DNA of 64,000 nucleotides, taken from the NCBI GenBank assembly GCA_051453625.1, contig JBOZIK010000001.1, positions 129,377,156-129,441,155 on the forward strand. Reading direction: 5' to 3'. This document shows positions 34,262-45,705 of this stretch, one piece after another (the first letter of the stretch is position 1; every line of letters begins with the position of its first letter). Position numbers and translations under genes: made by a program. Below the pieces are notes generated by a model, which had not been told where the DNA came from, ran no database searches, and saw nothing but the letters and a program-made list of their open reading frames with translations. The stretch is from Welwitschia mirabilis (taxonomy: Eukaryota; Gnetophyta; Gnetopsida; Welwitschiales).

Positions 34262-34503
34262 CATGGCCCTCATGATGTCCTATCACAAGTGCACTGAGGC
34301 AAATATTCTTGAGAGGAGCCTTTGGCAGTGTGATATGGTAGCTATGGAAACTCCACTGGGATTAGTGGGTCATGTTGTGTAGGTTCTTACTCCTCTGATG
34401 ATAGTTGCACTCCCCTCATCATGGTAAAATAACAATGTACTTAGAGGCTACAAGATCAGTGATGTTTTTGATATCATTAGAGGCATCGCTTATTTTCTAG
34501 ACT
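34262..34503 (+). repeat. Conserved 3' block (copy A)
   Basis: Aligns along 240 bp with 1411-1663 (inverted) and over its first 130 bp with 47211-47372. In this copy a 38-codon frame starts at ATGGCCCTCATG and stays open to 34381, but the other copies do not share it because of indels. Confidence 0.7.
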
Positions 34504-35900
34504 GATTTTTACTTATTTACAGTACTTCCACATGATCACTTTACTTTTTTAGATTCTAGTATTTTTTTGAGATGATGGCTTATAAGTTTCTATTTTGAAT
34601 AGATTTTTATATTATCATTCATTTTTTGATAACATTAGACATACTTGACATTGTCATTATCATTGCTTAATCAAGTGATACTTTATAATTACTAAAAACT
34701 ATCATGCATCTTTCATCAAGTGATTTTATGATTATTGCCAAGGGAATTTGTTAGGTTAGAATTTAAGGTAAGAAAGAAATCTTCTTAATGTTCTTAACAT
34801 CCATTTTCATTTTATTTTTCTTTAGTTATTTTGTTGGATTTTTCAAAGTTATTTTCCATACTTTTTCAGCATCATATTATGGATCTAATCATTTTCTAGT
34901 TCCTTGTTGTTATTTTTTCATAATGTATCTAGAGAATTCTTGTTTTTTTTCTAATAGGTTCCCATGATCTAATGAGTTATAGTTCTTCTTTTTCATAAAT
35001 TCAAGCACATTTGAGAGTCTTTGAAGCATTGTTTATTTTCATTTAGTGCATTTTCTTCTCCTTTCACCTTTCCCTTCTCCACCATGAGGATGTTCTTTAG
35101 GCTATTTCTTTACTTTTTTACTATTTTCTATTTTCTTTCTACTATTTTTCTGTAGTTGCTTATTTTTAGGATTTTTCTAGTTTCACGTTTTCCTCCAAAT
35201 AGCTTATGTGATGACTATCATTCCATGTCTATCATCTCAATGACAAATGAGATGATACTTCTCCTTTATTTTTAGTGCAATTTGGGACATCTTTCTTCTC
35301 TTGTGAGGGGTAGGACATAGTTTTGGGCATTATTCTATGATTTTAAGCATAAATTTTTCATATTTGGAGCTTTCATGATTTAAATTTATGATGGATTATT
35401 TAGATTAGTTTTTCATATTAATTGAATAAATTTATGGAGAATTCATGAACTTTATCTTATAAGATCTAGTAGTACGCTCACAAAGCTTTTTCCATAAGTC
35501 ATGTTTCAAATCATCTAAAAAACTCTATATCTACTCTTGTTCTTTACATTTATGATGACACTAATGAACTTAAATACATCACTCTTTGGAGGATAGCACT
35601 ACTCAAGTCTATCACATCAGTCCATTATCACTGTTTCTATAATATACATACACATTTTTATTCTATGAGCTATTAAAGTTACTTTTTTATAATTTTTATA
35701 TGTGTATGGCATTCATTTATTCTATAGTAACATGCTTAAGTAGGGGGATTAGGGAAATTTTTATTCAATTATCTATTTGTGATATCATTTCTTACATGAT
35801 TTAATGGAATTTAATTTACATATTTTTAGTACTATTTTATCTTAGTTAAATTGGCTTGCAATCTAGTTGATCACTTACTTTATTTCAGACTGACAAGGAT
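34504..35900 (+). other. Element A 3' non-coding region
   Basis: T-rich, no gene. Contains one hairpin repeat (35212-35258) and a purine run AAGTAGGGGGATTAGGGAAA at about 35737-35756 that could be a second (central-type) polypurine tract. Confidence 0.5.
35212..35258 (+). repeat. Hairpin repeat, element A 3' region
   Basis: GATGACTATCATTCC ... ATCTCAATGACA ... GAGATGATAC: arms fairly complementary. Corresponds in location to the copies at 2138-2292 of element B. Confidence 0.65.
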
Positions 35901-35912
35901 AAGTAGAAGGCT
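35901..35912 (+). other. Decayed polypurine tract, element A
   Basis: AAGTAGAAGGCT lies just before the 3' LTR start (TGATGTCAATTT, 35919), parallel to AAGTGGGAGGGCT of element B. Confidence 0.55.
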
Positions 35913-35918
35913 ATGTTG

Positions 35919-36375
35919 TGATGTCAATTTCTAGGAATGTGATGGTGTATTTTGAGTGCTTTTATAGGATATTTACACAGGTTTGGATGCAATACTAATG
36001 ATTATGGAGATTTGATAGGATGATCAATGAAACATGCAATTCTTAGCATATTTAAAAGTTTCTTAGGCTTATCTTAATACTGCATATTTCAAAGAAGAAT
36101 TCATCATGCAAGAGACTGACTTACCTTTAAGATTGAAGATAAAGAAGATTGTTGTCCCCTATGTCAATCCCATGACACCCAGAACGACAGCACTGCTAAC
36201 ATGGATAAAAGTTATGGGCTAATAGTGGGGCATGAGGCTAATGATGTACCTTTTGATGTAGGATAATGTTTCCTATGTCATCCCCACAATAATTAGGAAA
36301 ACATATATTTTTCTATGGTTAAAAAAAATTATCTTTGTAATGGCATCAAGCAACCCATTTGGGCTATTAGGATTT
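35919..36375 (+). repeat. Element A 3' LTR, truncated
   Basis: Aligns with 26678-27140 of the 5' LTR, including both hairpins (36150-36191 and 36262-36303). Homology stops just upstream of the TATA position, and K-derived sequence begins by 36430, so the LTR was cut by a deletion. Confidence 0.85.
36150..36303 (+). repeat. Two hairpin repeats in element A 3' LTR
   Basis: Copies at 36150-36191 and 36262-36303, 112 bp apart, aligned with 26907-26947 and 27022-27063. Confidence 0.7.
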
Positions 36376-36429
36376 ATTTTCTAAATAGGACTATCTTCTC
36401 CACCAATTTATATACCCATCATCTTATGG

Positions 36430-37122
36430 CTTAGATTCTTATTTAGCTATTTTAGTATTTTTTAAGAGGCTATCTCAATTTTCAAAGCTTTTAGCTATGT
36501 TTTTCAAAGTAATTCATGCTTCATCTATCTCCTTCTGTGTGAAATTTTAATGACTTATCATCTCTATTAGTTGCCTAATTTGTTCACTTATCTCTTCATA
36601 AAAAAACTGAATAATCTCCAAACATTAAAACCATGTCATGGACATATTCTTTATAAGTCTTTAAATCATTTAAAGATATTGTAATAGCGTTTTACATTTT
36701 GTTCCTAAAAGTGCATGGTTTTCCTTCTAATTTCCTTGATTTTATGTCTCAGAAGTACTTTTTCAAGAATTCATGTGTGAAATTTGTTCATGATCTAGTA
36801 TAATTAGAATTTAGATTATGTAGCCAAGATTTTTCTTTTTGATTTTAAAAAAATAAAAAACTTTTATTTTAGATACTTTACCTTGATCTTCTATAATTAA
36901 AGTTAGAGATTCAAATTCTCTTAATTTTTCATAGGAATCCTTAAAATTTAGGCCATGAAATTTTGATAACAAATTGATAATATATGGGTTTATTTTAATT
37001 CTATTTACATGACAGAATAACATCATACAAAATAGCATATCTAAAAACTTGAATTACCATAATTCTTTTAAAGTATTTCTAGGTAACACTTAATCTATAT
37101 TATTTCTCTTTGTATTAGACAT
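36430..37122 (-). pseudogene. Gag relic of element K
   Basis: From a Met at 37122 the minus strand reads MSNTKRNN and a LPRNTLKELW motif, then INPYIINLLSKFHGLNFKD and YEKLREFESL (36890-36990), then WLHNLNSNYTRS, FTHEFLKKYF and IKSRKLEGKP. This is the N-terminus and core of an Athila-type Gag (RTLKELA...LLPxFHGLxxEDPxxHLxEF...WLYSLPxxSITTWxxLxxxFLxxFFP). The rest of the element beyond about 36430 is deleted at the junction with A. Stops are present. Confidence 0.8.
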
Positions 37123-37837
37123 GATTAACTTAGCTAGATGAATGTTGATGGAATTTGTAGTTTAGGTTTTAATGGTTTGAAATAAGGGTTTTAATTATCC
37201 TTGATTAAACTTAGAGCCATTTAGGAATGATTGGTATTTCATTCACTAGTTAGTTTTCCATAAATTTGACTAATAGTATATCTAATTCAATGATGTACAA
37301 GAATTAAGATTGGTAAAATGATTTTTATGACAAACAACCAATGAAAAATAATAAAAATTATTAAAGTAAATAGTTTATGTCTTGAGAGATTACATAATTT
37401 AGAAAAATTATAGTAGTACTAGTAAAAGTAATGGCAACACCAATAAATTAAGGAATTTTATATTATGAAAAATAAATAGAACTTAGTATGAAAGATTATG
37501 CTATTTGACATAAATACTTTGCCATAAACTATTTCTGATCTTGAAAATCTTTATTTATAAAATAAATGCATCTATTGATTTAAAAAACATAGAAGTTTCT
37601 AAATTTTAATTAATAAAGTTAAAACAAAATAAATCATTCCTAGATAAGGTATCATCCTATGTATAGATTTAAAGAGAATGTTCATAAATCCATGCTTTTG
37701 TACTAGATGTACCTAGTTATTAGTATAAAATCATAAAAAATACATAATTTTAATAAAATAAAATTTTAAAAATACAAAAAAAACCAAAAAATCATAATAA
37801 AATTAATTGTTAACAAGCTAAGAAATATGAATTACAA
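37123..37837 (-). other. Leader of element K, non-coding
   Basis: A+T-rich, between PBS and gag. Unlike A and B, no 44-bp hairpin repeats were found here. Confidence 0.5.
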
Positions 37838-37856
37838 TCCCTAGAAATAGTACCAA
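37838..37856 (-). other. Primer binding site, element K
   Basis: The minus strand reads TTGGTACTATTTCTAGGGA; aligned to TTGGCGCCGTTGCCGGGGA it has 12 identities and 6 transitions, so the same tRNA class as in A and B. Confidence 0.6.
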
Positions 37857-37857
37857 G

Positions 37858-39071
37858 TGGTTTCTACATATCTTTCATAAATAACCATCAATTTTATGCT
37901 AGGGATTGTAATTGATGTTCCTTATCTTGTCAAGAACCAATTTTATTATGAATATTTTTTTAAATAAGAAATTAATATGTCTTATAAAAATATAGGTAAC
38001 CCTACTTATCATTCTTTCATGGGAACTACAAGGTTACCTACAAGCTCATAAGAATTAATAAATGTTCTAAAGCTATTTTTGGATAGAAAGAGGTTTTAGA
38101 AAGTAGTTAAAAAATGAATTCACTTGATTTAATGTACTCTCCCAAAAATAAAAAATGGTTATTTCTAAGGTAATCTGTAATACAAATCTTATTCAATTAA
38201 GAGCGAATTCACTAACTACAACTTGGTTTCATAGATAAGCAGTAAACTATTCACTATAGATTATAAATACTATGAAGATATAAGTAAATGAAATGTTATA
38301 TCTAAATTGGAAAAAGAATCGAATAGCATGAATGATATCATCTACTAACATACAAATCATATAAACCACAAAAAAAAAATTAAAGGAATAAATCTAAGTA
38401 ATAGATACAGGAGAAAATTCAAAATGTACTATTGCATAATCAATAATCATAATTGGATTAAGTTGTAAGATAAGCCATGAATTCCACATGAGTTAATCAT
38501 TTCCTCATATCTAGGGAAAAAGAAAGGAGACATAGGACCTCATAATGAGATAAGACATCATCTTCACCATTCGAATTCTAGATTTGAAATGGAAGAGTTT
38601 TGATGAATGATGAGGAATAACGCTTGGATGATGGTGTAATCTTAGCTTTTCCATCAAGTGACAAAATATGGATGAATAATGAATGATGTCTAACCCTTGA
38701 GGTAGGCTATTCTTTTATAGATATTCTTAAGGGCTAAAGATATTTATCGATTTATCCTTGTTATTAATAGATGAATACTAAAATATCTTCTTTAGTAGTA
38801 TAATATGAATATGTAGTCCTTAGCTTTAAAGATTGGTTTAACACTGGTCTATAAGATTATTCTATCAACTTAGCATGTTATTTGCTTATTCTCTTTTACA
38901 AAACAAAATCCACTTATTTCCAAAGTATTTATGGTGCTAACAGTTTAGTTTAGATGGTTGTTCTAGTTTTTTTAGCTAGTTCCAACAGGTACTAAAAGTT
39001 GATCCTTTTTAATAATAATTTTAGTATTTAAGAAATAAACATAATTAGTAATAAATTAATTATAAGTATGG
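37858..39071 (-). repeat. 5' LTR of element K, interrupted by element E
   Basis: Begins (3' end in sense) next to the PBS. A promoter-like TATCTATAAAAGAATAGCC lies on the minus strand at about 38703-38720. Element E is inserted at 39072-39076, so the LTR or its flank continues after 63244. Confidence 0.5.
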
Positions 39072-39076
39072 TATTT
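39072..39076. repeat. Target site duplication of element E (left)
   Basis: TATTT immediately before the LTR start TGATAACTCA; identical TATTT at 63240-63244 immediately after the 3' LTR. Confidence 0.85.
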
Positions 39077-39965
39077 TGATAACTCAAAAAATAATATTCG
39101 TTTTTACTCTCTTTTCATATTAGAACAAATGAAGGAAATGATACTTGTTAGAAATATGTTATGATATTTTTATAATATATTATCTTGTTATTACATATAG
39201 CTAACTTGTTTTTACAAGTATTTATTCCAATACAAGAGTAGTGAATCCTTGTTACAAAATAAGGAAACATTTGCAAAAACTAGACATATTGCACAAAAAG
39301 AAAATAACAACTCACTAAGATTGTACCTATAAATATGCACTATGGAGGAGACAAGAAGATCTTTCTAACAACTTGGAGATTAGCTGGAGAGCATGTCTAA
39401 GGTAAAGAAGATCATGTTGGAATAACTAAAAAGTGACTTTTTAGCTACTATACCTATTGTAAAAACATGGAAAATCACTTACTACTGTATATTCTAGATA
39501 GTAATACAAGATTTATTATTTTGAAAAGGATCTTGTGTTATTGTGTAGGTAATTTAGAAAAGTTACCCGCTATTATTTTCTTGCTCTTGATATTAATCTT
39601 AGCTAGAATTAATATTGAGATAGTATATTAGTTAAAAATAAGTGGTGCACATAATTTAGCTATGTTTTCTATATTTTATTTCCTTTCATTCTCCACTTCC
39701 TATAAGTATTGTTCATAGTAATTATCAAACTACCATTTTACCAGGAATAGTCATTCTTGGTAAAAAAATGTTTTCTAATTCAATAAAGAAAGTCTTTATT
39801 TAAGTCAAAATCATAAAACAAAAAGTAAGCTTCAATCAAATTCTATGTGTGATAGTATAGTTTTCATGTTTTCTAGGATTTTTTGTAGTATAATTTTTTT
39901 AAAGTATTTTACTAAAATTAGTTAGTTGTTTTATAGAATTTTTTAGTTAAACTATAGGCTTATCC
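39077..39965 (+). repeat. Element E 5' LTR
   Basis: 889 bp. TATA box CTATAAATATG (39328-39338), polyadenylation-type AATAAA (39782-39787). Aligns over its whole length with 62321-63239 at clearly under 100% identity, so the insertion is not recent. Confidence 0.9.
39328..39338 (+). promoter_or_regulatory. TATA box of element E 5' LTR
   Basis: CTATAAATATG, conserved at 62572-62582 in the 3' LTR. It puts U3 at about 250 bp. Confidence 0.65.
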
Positions 39966-39968
39966 TTT

Positions 39969-39986
39969 TGGCACCATAAGGAGGGA
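39969..39986 (+). other. Primer binding site, element E
   Basis: TGGCACCATAAGGAGGGA, three T after the LTR end. It keeps TGGC-CC-T and GGGA of TGGCGCCGTTGCCGGGGA; the middle differs, so another tRNA is possible. Confidence 0.6.
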
Positions 39987-40004
39987 ACTTCTACTCTTTT
40001 GATT

Positions 40005-40400
40005 GAAATAATGAAGATCTTTTTGAAAAAAGATAATCAAAAATAATAAAGAAATAAAAAGAAATGATATCTTCAGCACCTTAAAAAATATAAGTTGGAT
40101 GAAGCAATTCGTGATGTGGTAAGAATTGAGATTGATCCTTATGACTTCATGGAGGATATAAAAATACTTAAGAGAAGTTAAGAAGAGTTGTAGCATAAAA
40201 TAGATCTATTGATACAAGCTCAAATAGAGAAAAAAAAATTGCAAAGACCAAAGGGTTGTACTGGAATGAAGAAAAGGTTATTAGCTCTATTCCTCTGTGC
40301 ATTGACTATTATACATCTCACATGCCTAATTCTATAGATCCTTTAGTTTTAGAACCTCTTGACAATATAATAAATATAAAAACTACTAATATTTCCACTT
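40005..40400 (+). pseudogene. Element E leader / gag N-terminal region
   Basis: Open plus-strand stretches (for example 40256-40407, with SIPLCIDYYTSHMPNSIDPL) precede the microsatellite and gap. They could be the Gag N-terminus of a Tat-type element but no diagnostic motif is present. Confidence 0.35.
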
Positions 40401-40407
40401 TTAAAGG

Positions 40408-40408
40408 T

Positions 40409-40493
<85 letters not shown>

Positions 40494-41040
40494 NNNNNNN
40501 NNNNNNNNNNNNNNNNNNNNNNNNNNNNNNNNNNNNNNNNNNNNNNNNNNNNNNNNNNNNNNNNNNNNNNNNNNNNNNNNNNNNNNNNNNNNNNNNNNNN
40601 NNNNNNNNNNNNNNNNNNNNNNNNNNNNNNNNNNNNNNNNNNNNNNNNNNNNNNNNNNNNNNNNNNNNNNNNNNNNNNNNNNNNNNNNNNNNNNNNNNNN
40701 NNNNNNNNNNNNNNNNNNNNNNNNNNNNNNNNNNNNNNNNNNNNNNNNNNNNNNNNNNNNNNNNNNNNNNNNNNNNNNNNNNNNNNNNNNNNNNNNNNNN
40801 NNNNNNNNNNNNNNNNNNNNNNNNNNNNNNNNNNNNNNNNNNNNNNNNNNNNNNNNNNNNNNNNNNNNNNNNNNNNNNNNNNNNNNNNNNNNNNNNNNNN
40901 NNNNNNNNNNNNNNNNNNNNNNNNNNNNNNNNNNNNNNNNNNNNNNNNNNNNNNNNNNNNNNNNNNNNNNNNNNNNNNNNNNNNNNNNNNNNNNNNNNNN
41001 NNNNNNNNNNNNNNNNNNNNNNNNNNNNNNNNNNNNNNNN
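40408..41040. repeat. (TA)n and (GA)n microsatellite running into a gap
   Basis: A TA run followed by about 25 GA units up to a 547-N gap (40494-41040). As at 8732, the assembly broke in a GA/CT repeat. Confidence 0.9.
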
Positions 41041-42340
41041 CCGGTGCTTCATCTAAGTCTTTTTTATTCTTTTTGCAGGGCTAAATATTTGGAAATCAAC
41101 TCAAATTTCTTAGAAAATTTTCATTTTTTCTTAAAATAAGATTCTTAACTATGATTTCATAGGTTTTCAAGTTATACTTTTAAAGCCTGGGACTCTTTAA
41201 GATCAGCCTTTTTGGGTAAATATCAACCTATCAGGGTCACTGAACATCTGAGATACCAAATTTTGAATGTTAAACAGAAAGAATATGAGAAACGTGATGA
41301 ATTCATGAATAGATACTAGATTCTACTAACAAGATGCTCTAACCATGGGATAACTCTTAGAGAATGAATAAGAGCCTTATTAACATGTCTATAAAATAAC
41401 TCTTTAGAAAATTTAGATATACTCCATGGGAGAAGCATCAGGAATGGTAACACCCAAGAAAAGAGGAATAACAATTAAAGTTTTAATAGATAAATAAATA
41501 GAAAGCAAGTATAAAATCATGCTAGAAGAGATTAATAAAAGGATATAAGGTCTAACAGAGGAGATTAATAGGGTAAAAGAAGAAGAGAAAGTCAAAACTT
41601 ACAAATATTATAATGAAAAGAATCATCAACCTACAGAATATTCATGGATGGTAGGTATTGTGAAATGGTTAGATATTAATAGAATTTATTATATTCCTAA
41701 AAATACTCCTAGAATCAAGAAGAAGCCTTATACTAATCAAACTAGAAAATGGAAAAATAGAAAAGAAACTTTGATGTAGAGATTTGTATAGTCTAAGAAA
41801 TAAGAGCAATATGATTATTTGAGGAACTGAAGAAATCCAGAAGGAGAATTTAATCATAATCCATAATTAAATAAAATGAAGCAAATTGAAGAACATTTTA
41901 TACCTACATAACCTCAACCAAATCTAAGGGATGCTAGTTGTAAAGCTATTAGAACTAGGTTAGGTAGAAGTCATCATTTTAATTCATCTCATAAAAAAGA
42001 CAAATAAACCAGAGAAAATGGAAAAGTAATTAAAACTAGTTTAACTAAAGAAGGAATGGATGATCCCTTACCCTTCACAATGAGAAGTAAGATAATAGGA
42101 ATTTTTCAAAGAAAGGAGAAAAGAATGTAGAGTATTTTATCAAAGATCTAGAAGATACTTTAGTTACATTACCTTTAGCAAAAACGTTGAAAGACATTTC
42201 CTTATACTAGAAGCAAATGAAAGAGTTGTGTAGTAAAGAGGGGAGTAAGAAAAAGAAAGAAAAAATTAATGATGAATAATCAGTAAAAGAGTCAACTAAA
42301 AGAATTTAGATATCTTGGGCCTCTATCCAAGATCTATAAG
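41041..42340 (+). pseudogene. Gag relic, element E
   Basis: After the gap the plus strand reads in broken frames LNVKQKEYEKRDEFMNRY (about 41265-41320) followed by CSNHGITLRE, equivalent to the Gag core of Tat/Ogre elements (ESLxxxWxRFxxLLxxCPHHGxxxW). Downstream are a charged helical stretch (41500-41600, EEINR/KEEEK) and Lys/Arg-rich tails to 42300. No zinc knuckle is readable. Stops are mostly of the CAA/CAG/TGG-derived kind. Confidence 0.65.
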
Positions 42341-42351
42341 AAAATTAAATT

Positions 42352-42726
42352 GAGAAGTATAGTAATCTTGGAATACCAGTAGTAGATATAGTTGTTGAAG
42401 GTGCCTATAAGATAGAAGCTTTGGTAGATGTAGGGGCCAACATTAATATTATTTCCTATGATACATTCGAATAACTTGGAAGTCCATAGTTAACTCCATA
42501 TAATGGATAAGTTTACATGGAATATAGCTCTATAGTAAAATCAAAGGGCATAATGAAGAACACATCAATAGAATTACAAGGATTTGAATAACTAGTGGAT
42601 TTAGTTATCATGAAGAAAAGAGGAAATACTCATCCTATCATCATGGGAATACCTTAGGTGGTAATAGCAAATGAAACTACTTATTCTAGAAAGAGAATAA
42701 TGGAGATTAGTTTAAAAGACCTTGTG
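42352..42726 (+). pseudogene. Aspartic protease relic, element E
   Basis: ALVDVGANINIISYDTFE at about 42418-42470: catalytic Asp and Gly-Ala are intact. Then SKGIMKNTSIELQGFE and THPIIMGIP before VV, the usual Tat-type ending (…D.ILGxPW). Three stops at former Gln or Trp codons. Confidence 0.85.
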
Positions 42727-43089
42727 TAATAAATAAAAATATCTAAAGAGGTAGAAAGTAAACACCCATATTATAATAAGGGGGATAGTTCTAACATGAT
42801 CCTCGTGAAAGTAGCGTAATAGATATTAGAATAACAAGGACTTGAAAGAAAAGATTATCCTTGACTATTGAACCAATAGAGAAGAAAGAGGAACTTGAAA
42901 AACCTCCTTGTAAGAAAGGTTTAAGATACATAGAATTTTAAAAAAAATAAATTTTTAATTATTAATGGGAATTTAACTCATTCTTAGAACATAAAATTAA
43001 AAAGAATATTAACAAAATAGACTAATGAATTTTCTTAGACTTATGAATATATTACAAGGATAGACACTATAATATGCTAACATAAGATT

Positions 43090-43740
43090 TATTTATATAC
43101 CATAGTAAAACCCATTAGACAACTAGAAAGGAGATGTAAACCTCATATGTAGGATGTGATTAAGAAAGAAATTTTAAGCTTATTAAAAGTAGGATTCATC
43201 TATCCTATTTTCGATGTGACAGTAGTTCCTAAGAAGATTAATAAATGGAGATTGTGCATATATTATAGGCTACTAAATGTTGCTACTTATATAGATTATT
43301 TTTCTTTATCCTTTGTGGATTAGGTTTTAGAAAGAATTTTTAGTTATAAATACTACAGTTTCTTGGACAGGTATAGTGAGTATAACCAAATTCTTGGCTC
43401 TTGAAAACTAAGGAAAAACAATTGTTACTTATAAATAGGGTACATATGTCTTTAGAGTTTTTTCCTTTGGCTTATGTAGAGTCTAGTAAATAGTGTTTTC
43501 CATGACATGATAGGAAAATTAGTTGAGGTTTTCATGAATGACTTTTTCAACTTTTGGAAATGATTTAGATGAAGCTTTGAAAAGGTTGGAAGCTATACTT
43601 ACTTAATGTAAAGAAAAGAATTTGAAACTAAGTGGCCTATAAGTCATCTCATGGTAGCTGAAGGTATTATTTTAGGCCATAGAATATTAGTAATAAAAAT
43701 TTAAACTAATTAGTAAAAGATTAATGTCATTAAATAAATT
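43090..43740 (+). pseudogene. Reverse transcriptase relic, element E
   Basis: Motifs: ILSLLKVGFIYPI, TVVPKKINKWRLCIYYRLLN, DYFSLSFVD, FLDRYSEYNQI, then the catalytic box VEVFMNDFFNFWK (about 43525-43565), where the first Asp of FMDD is Asn. Frameshifts occur near 43430 and 43560. It functions in cDNA synthesis; this copy could not. The degree of decay is higher than in element A. Confidence 0.85.
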
Positions 43741-44345
43741 CCTCCACCCACTAAACTAAAATAATTGATATCATTTTTGGGTTATGTAGATTATTATATA
43801 AGATTTATTATTAGTTTTAGTAAAATTTCTAAGCCATTAAGTAATATTTTACAAAAAGATGTGGCTTATTAATGGACCCATAAATGCCAAAAGCCTTTTT
43901 AAATTCTAAAAGATAAATTAATTGAAGTCCCTATTTTATAAAAAATGGATTAGGGTAAACCTTTTCACATTATAAATGATGCTTCACAGTATGTTGTTGT
44001 GTTATTCTAGAGTAGACAGATGACAATTGTAAATCCTATGTTATTGCTTACATCAGTAAAATCTTAATTTTGCATAACAAACTTACATAGTTTTGGATGC
44101 TAGTCATAATGGTAGCCTTAGATAAATTTAGGCATTATATCCTAGATTATGAGATTAAAATTCACATGGATCATAGTGCTATATGATTTTTAATGAATAA
44201 GAAGGAAGTCAATTCTCAAATAATAAGATGGATACGTTTGATGCAAGAATTTGATCTCAAGATAATACATAAGAAAGAAACAAAAAATGTAGTAGCTGAT
44301 TATTTGTCTAGGATAGAATTCCCTGAAGAATCTAAATAATTAGAT
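43741..44345 (+). pseudogene. RNase H relic, element E
   Basis: Connection domain with ISFLGYVDYYIRFIISFSK and ISKPLSNIL, then the first RNase H motif FHIINDASQY (about 43960-43990, Asp kept), HMDHSAI at 44165, and IIRWIRLMQEFDLKIIHK followed by NVVADYLSRIEF (44220-44320). Typical of Tat-type pol. Confidence 0.85.
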
Positions 44346-44399
44346 ACTCAAAATATTTTTCTTGATGAGCATTTAGCAAGTTTACAACAAGCTTCTTAG

Positions 44400-45660
44400 T
44401 TTGCATGCATTGCTAATTTCTTAGTAAATAAGAGGGTACCTCCTTACTTAACCTATTATGAGAAAAATGGATTATTAAAAGAGGTAAAGTATTACATATA
44501 CGAAAATAAGATCCTCTTCAAAATTTACAAGGATGATGTTATCTACAAATGAATTAGTAAGCTTGACCAGAAGGACCTACTACAAAATTTCCATGTAGAA
44601 TAAGGAGGAGATCATTATGAAGGAAAAATAATAGCCATAAAAATATTGAATGCAATATATTATTAGTCTTCTCTAGTTAAAGACTCCTTCAATTACATCA
44701 AAAGATGTGATAGGTATCAAAGAGAGGGAGCATGATAAAAAGTGATGAAAATGCCCCAATAATGGATTCAGGCTTTAGAACTCATTCATGTCTAGGAAAT
44801 AGATTTCATTGATCCTATTAATCTAAAATCCTATGGAAAGGAATACATTCTAGGCTATGTGAACTATTTAACTAAATGGAATGAATCTGAGATTATTCCT
44901 AATTATTCCATTAAGACTATAGTAAAATTATTATCTAAGAATATCTTTCATAGCTTTGGTATGCCTAGGAATATTATATTAGATAAGGGAACCCATTTCA
45001 CTAGTCAAGCCTTTGAAAAACGATTTTCTAAGTATGGGGTCCATCATAAACTCTTCTCTGCCTATCATCCCCAATTTAATGGTTAGGCTAAGGTTACAAA
45101 TAAAGAATTAAATCAAATTTTAACTAAAATAGTAAACACTAAAAAACTGATTAGGCATATAAACATACTGAAGCTTTGTGGGCCTATAGAAAAACTTGGA
45201 AAAATAGCATAGATTTCACATCTTATTAGTTGTTTTATGGTAAGAAAGCAACTTTACCTACTAAGTTGAAATTAACATCCTATAGATTGATTAAATAGTT
45301 AGATCATGATTTGGATAAAGCTCAAAAGAAATGGATTTAGAATATGAATAAATTAGATGAGGATAGAAGAGAAGCTTTAATAAGAAAAGAATTAATCTAA
45401 GGAAAAGTACAAAAATGGCACAATCATAATATTCAAAAACTAATTTCAAAATTAGATATAAATTTTTATTTTTTGATCCTAAATATATATTCTCTAAACA
45501 AAAGTATACTCAAAAATGGATTAGGCCATATAATTTAACACAAATCTTATTTAATGGAGTAGTGGAAGTATTTAATGAAGAAACTAAAGATATATATTAA
45601 GTAAATAGTTAGAGAATCAAAACTTATACTAAAGGAATTTCACTCTTAGAAGAAATTTGA
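44400..45660 (+). pseudogene. Integrase relic, element E
   Basis: The zinc region ends RCDRYQ (CxxC with the second Cys now Tyr, about 44700). Core: EIDFIDPI (first Asp), NIILDKGTHF (second Asp, 44965-44995), then SAYHPQFNG followed by a stop and AKVTNKEL, where the catalytic Glu is Lys. A 75-codon uninterrupted frame covers 44859-45086. C-terminal: EALWAYRKTWKNS, YGKKATLPTKLKL (about 45235-45280), KWHNH, then KWIRPYNL and QRIKTY near 45600, ending at 45660. The YGKxAxLPxE motif supports the Tat branch. Confidence 0.9.
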
Positions 45661-45705
45661 TGACCTTATAGGATTAAAAGAATTCTACTCATACATCTTC
45701 CTTAT

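Larger units (their letters stand above)
26678..36375 (+). mobile_element. Element A: Athila-type LTR retrotransposon
   Basis: Near-complete 9.7-kb copy: 5' LTR, PBS, leader with hairpin array, gag, protease, RT, RNase H, integrase, conserved 3' block, PPT and a truncated 3' LTR. Domain order PR-RT-RH-INT defines Ty3/gypsy; the integrase tail and YHPQTNGQAE plus FDCW-type motifs fit the Athila branch. Many stops and lost catalytic residues (protease Asp to Asn, first integrase Asp to Gly) show that it is dead. Gaps at 29089-29867, 30116-30125 and 33319-33423 hide parts of gag and integrase. It shares LTR ends, PBS, PPT, hairpins and the 3' block with element B, so the two are subfamilies of one family. 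Confidence 0.9.

Noticed and set aside
34262-34381. 38-codon ORF in the conserved 3' block
   Set aside because: Indels break it differently in the other two copies, so conservation is at nucleotide level only.
40440-40493. Arg-Glu or Leu-Ser repeat protein
   Set aside because: Translation of a (GA)n microsatellite.
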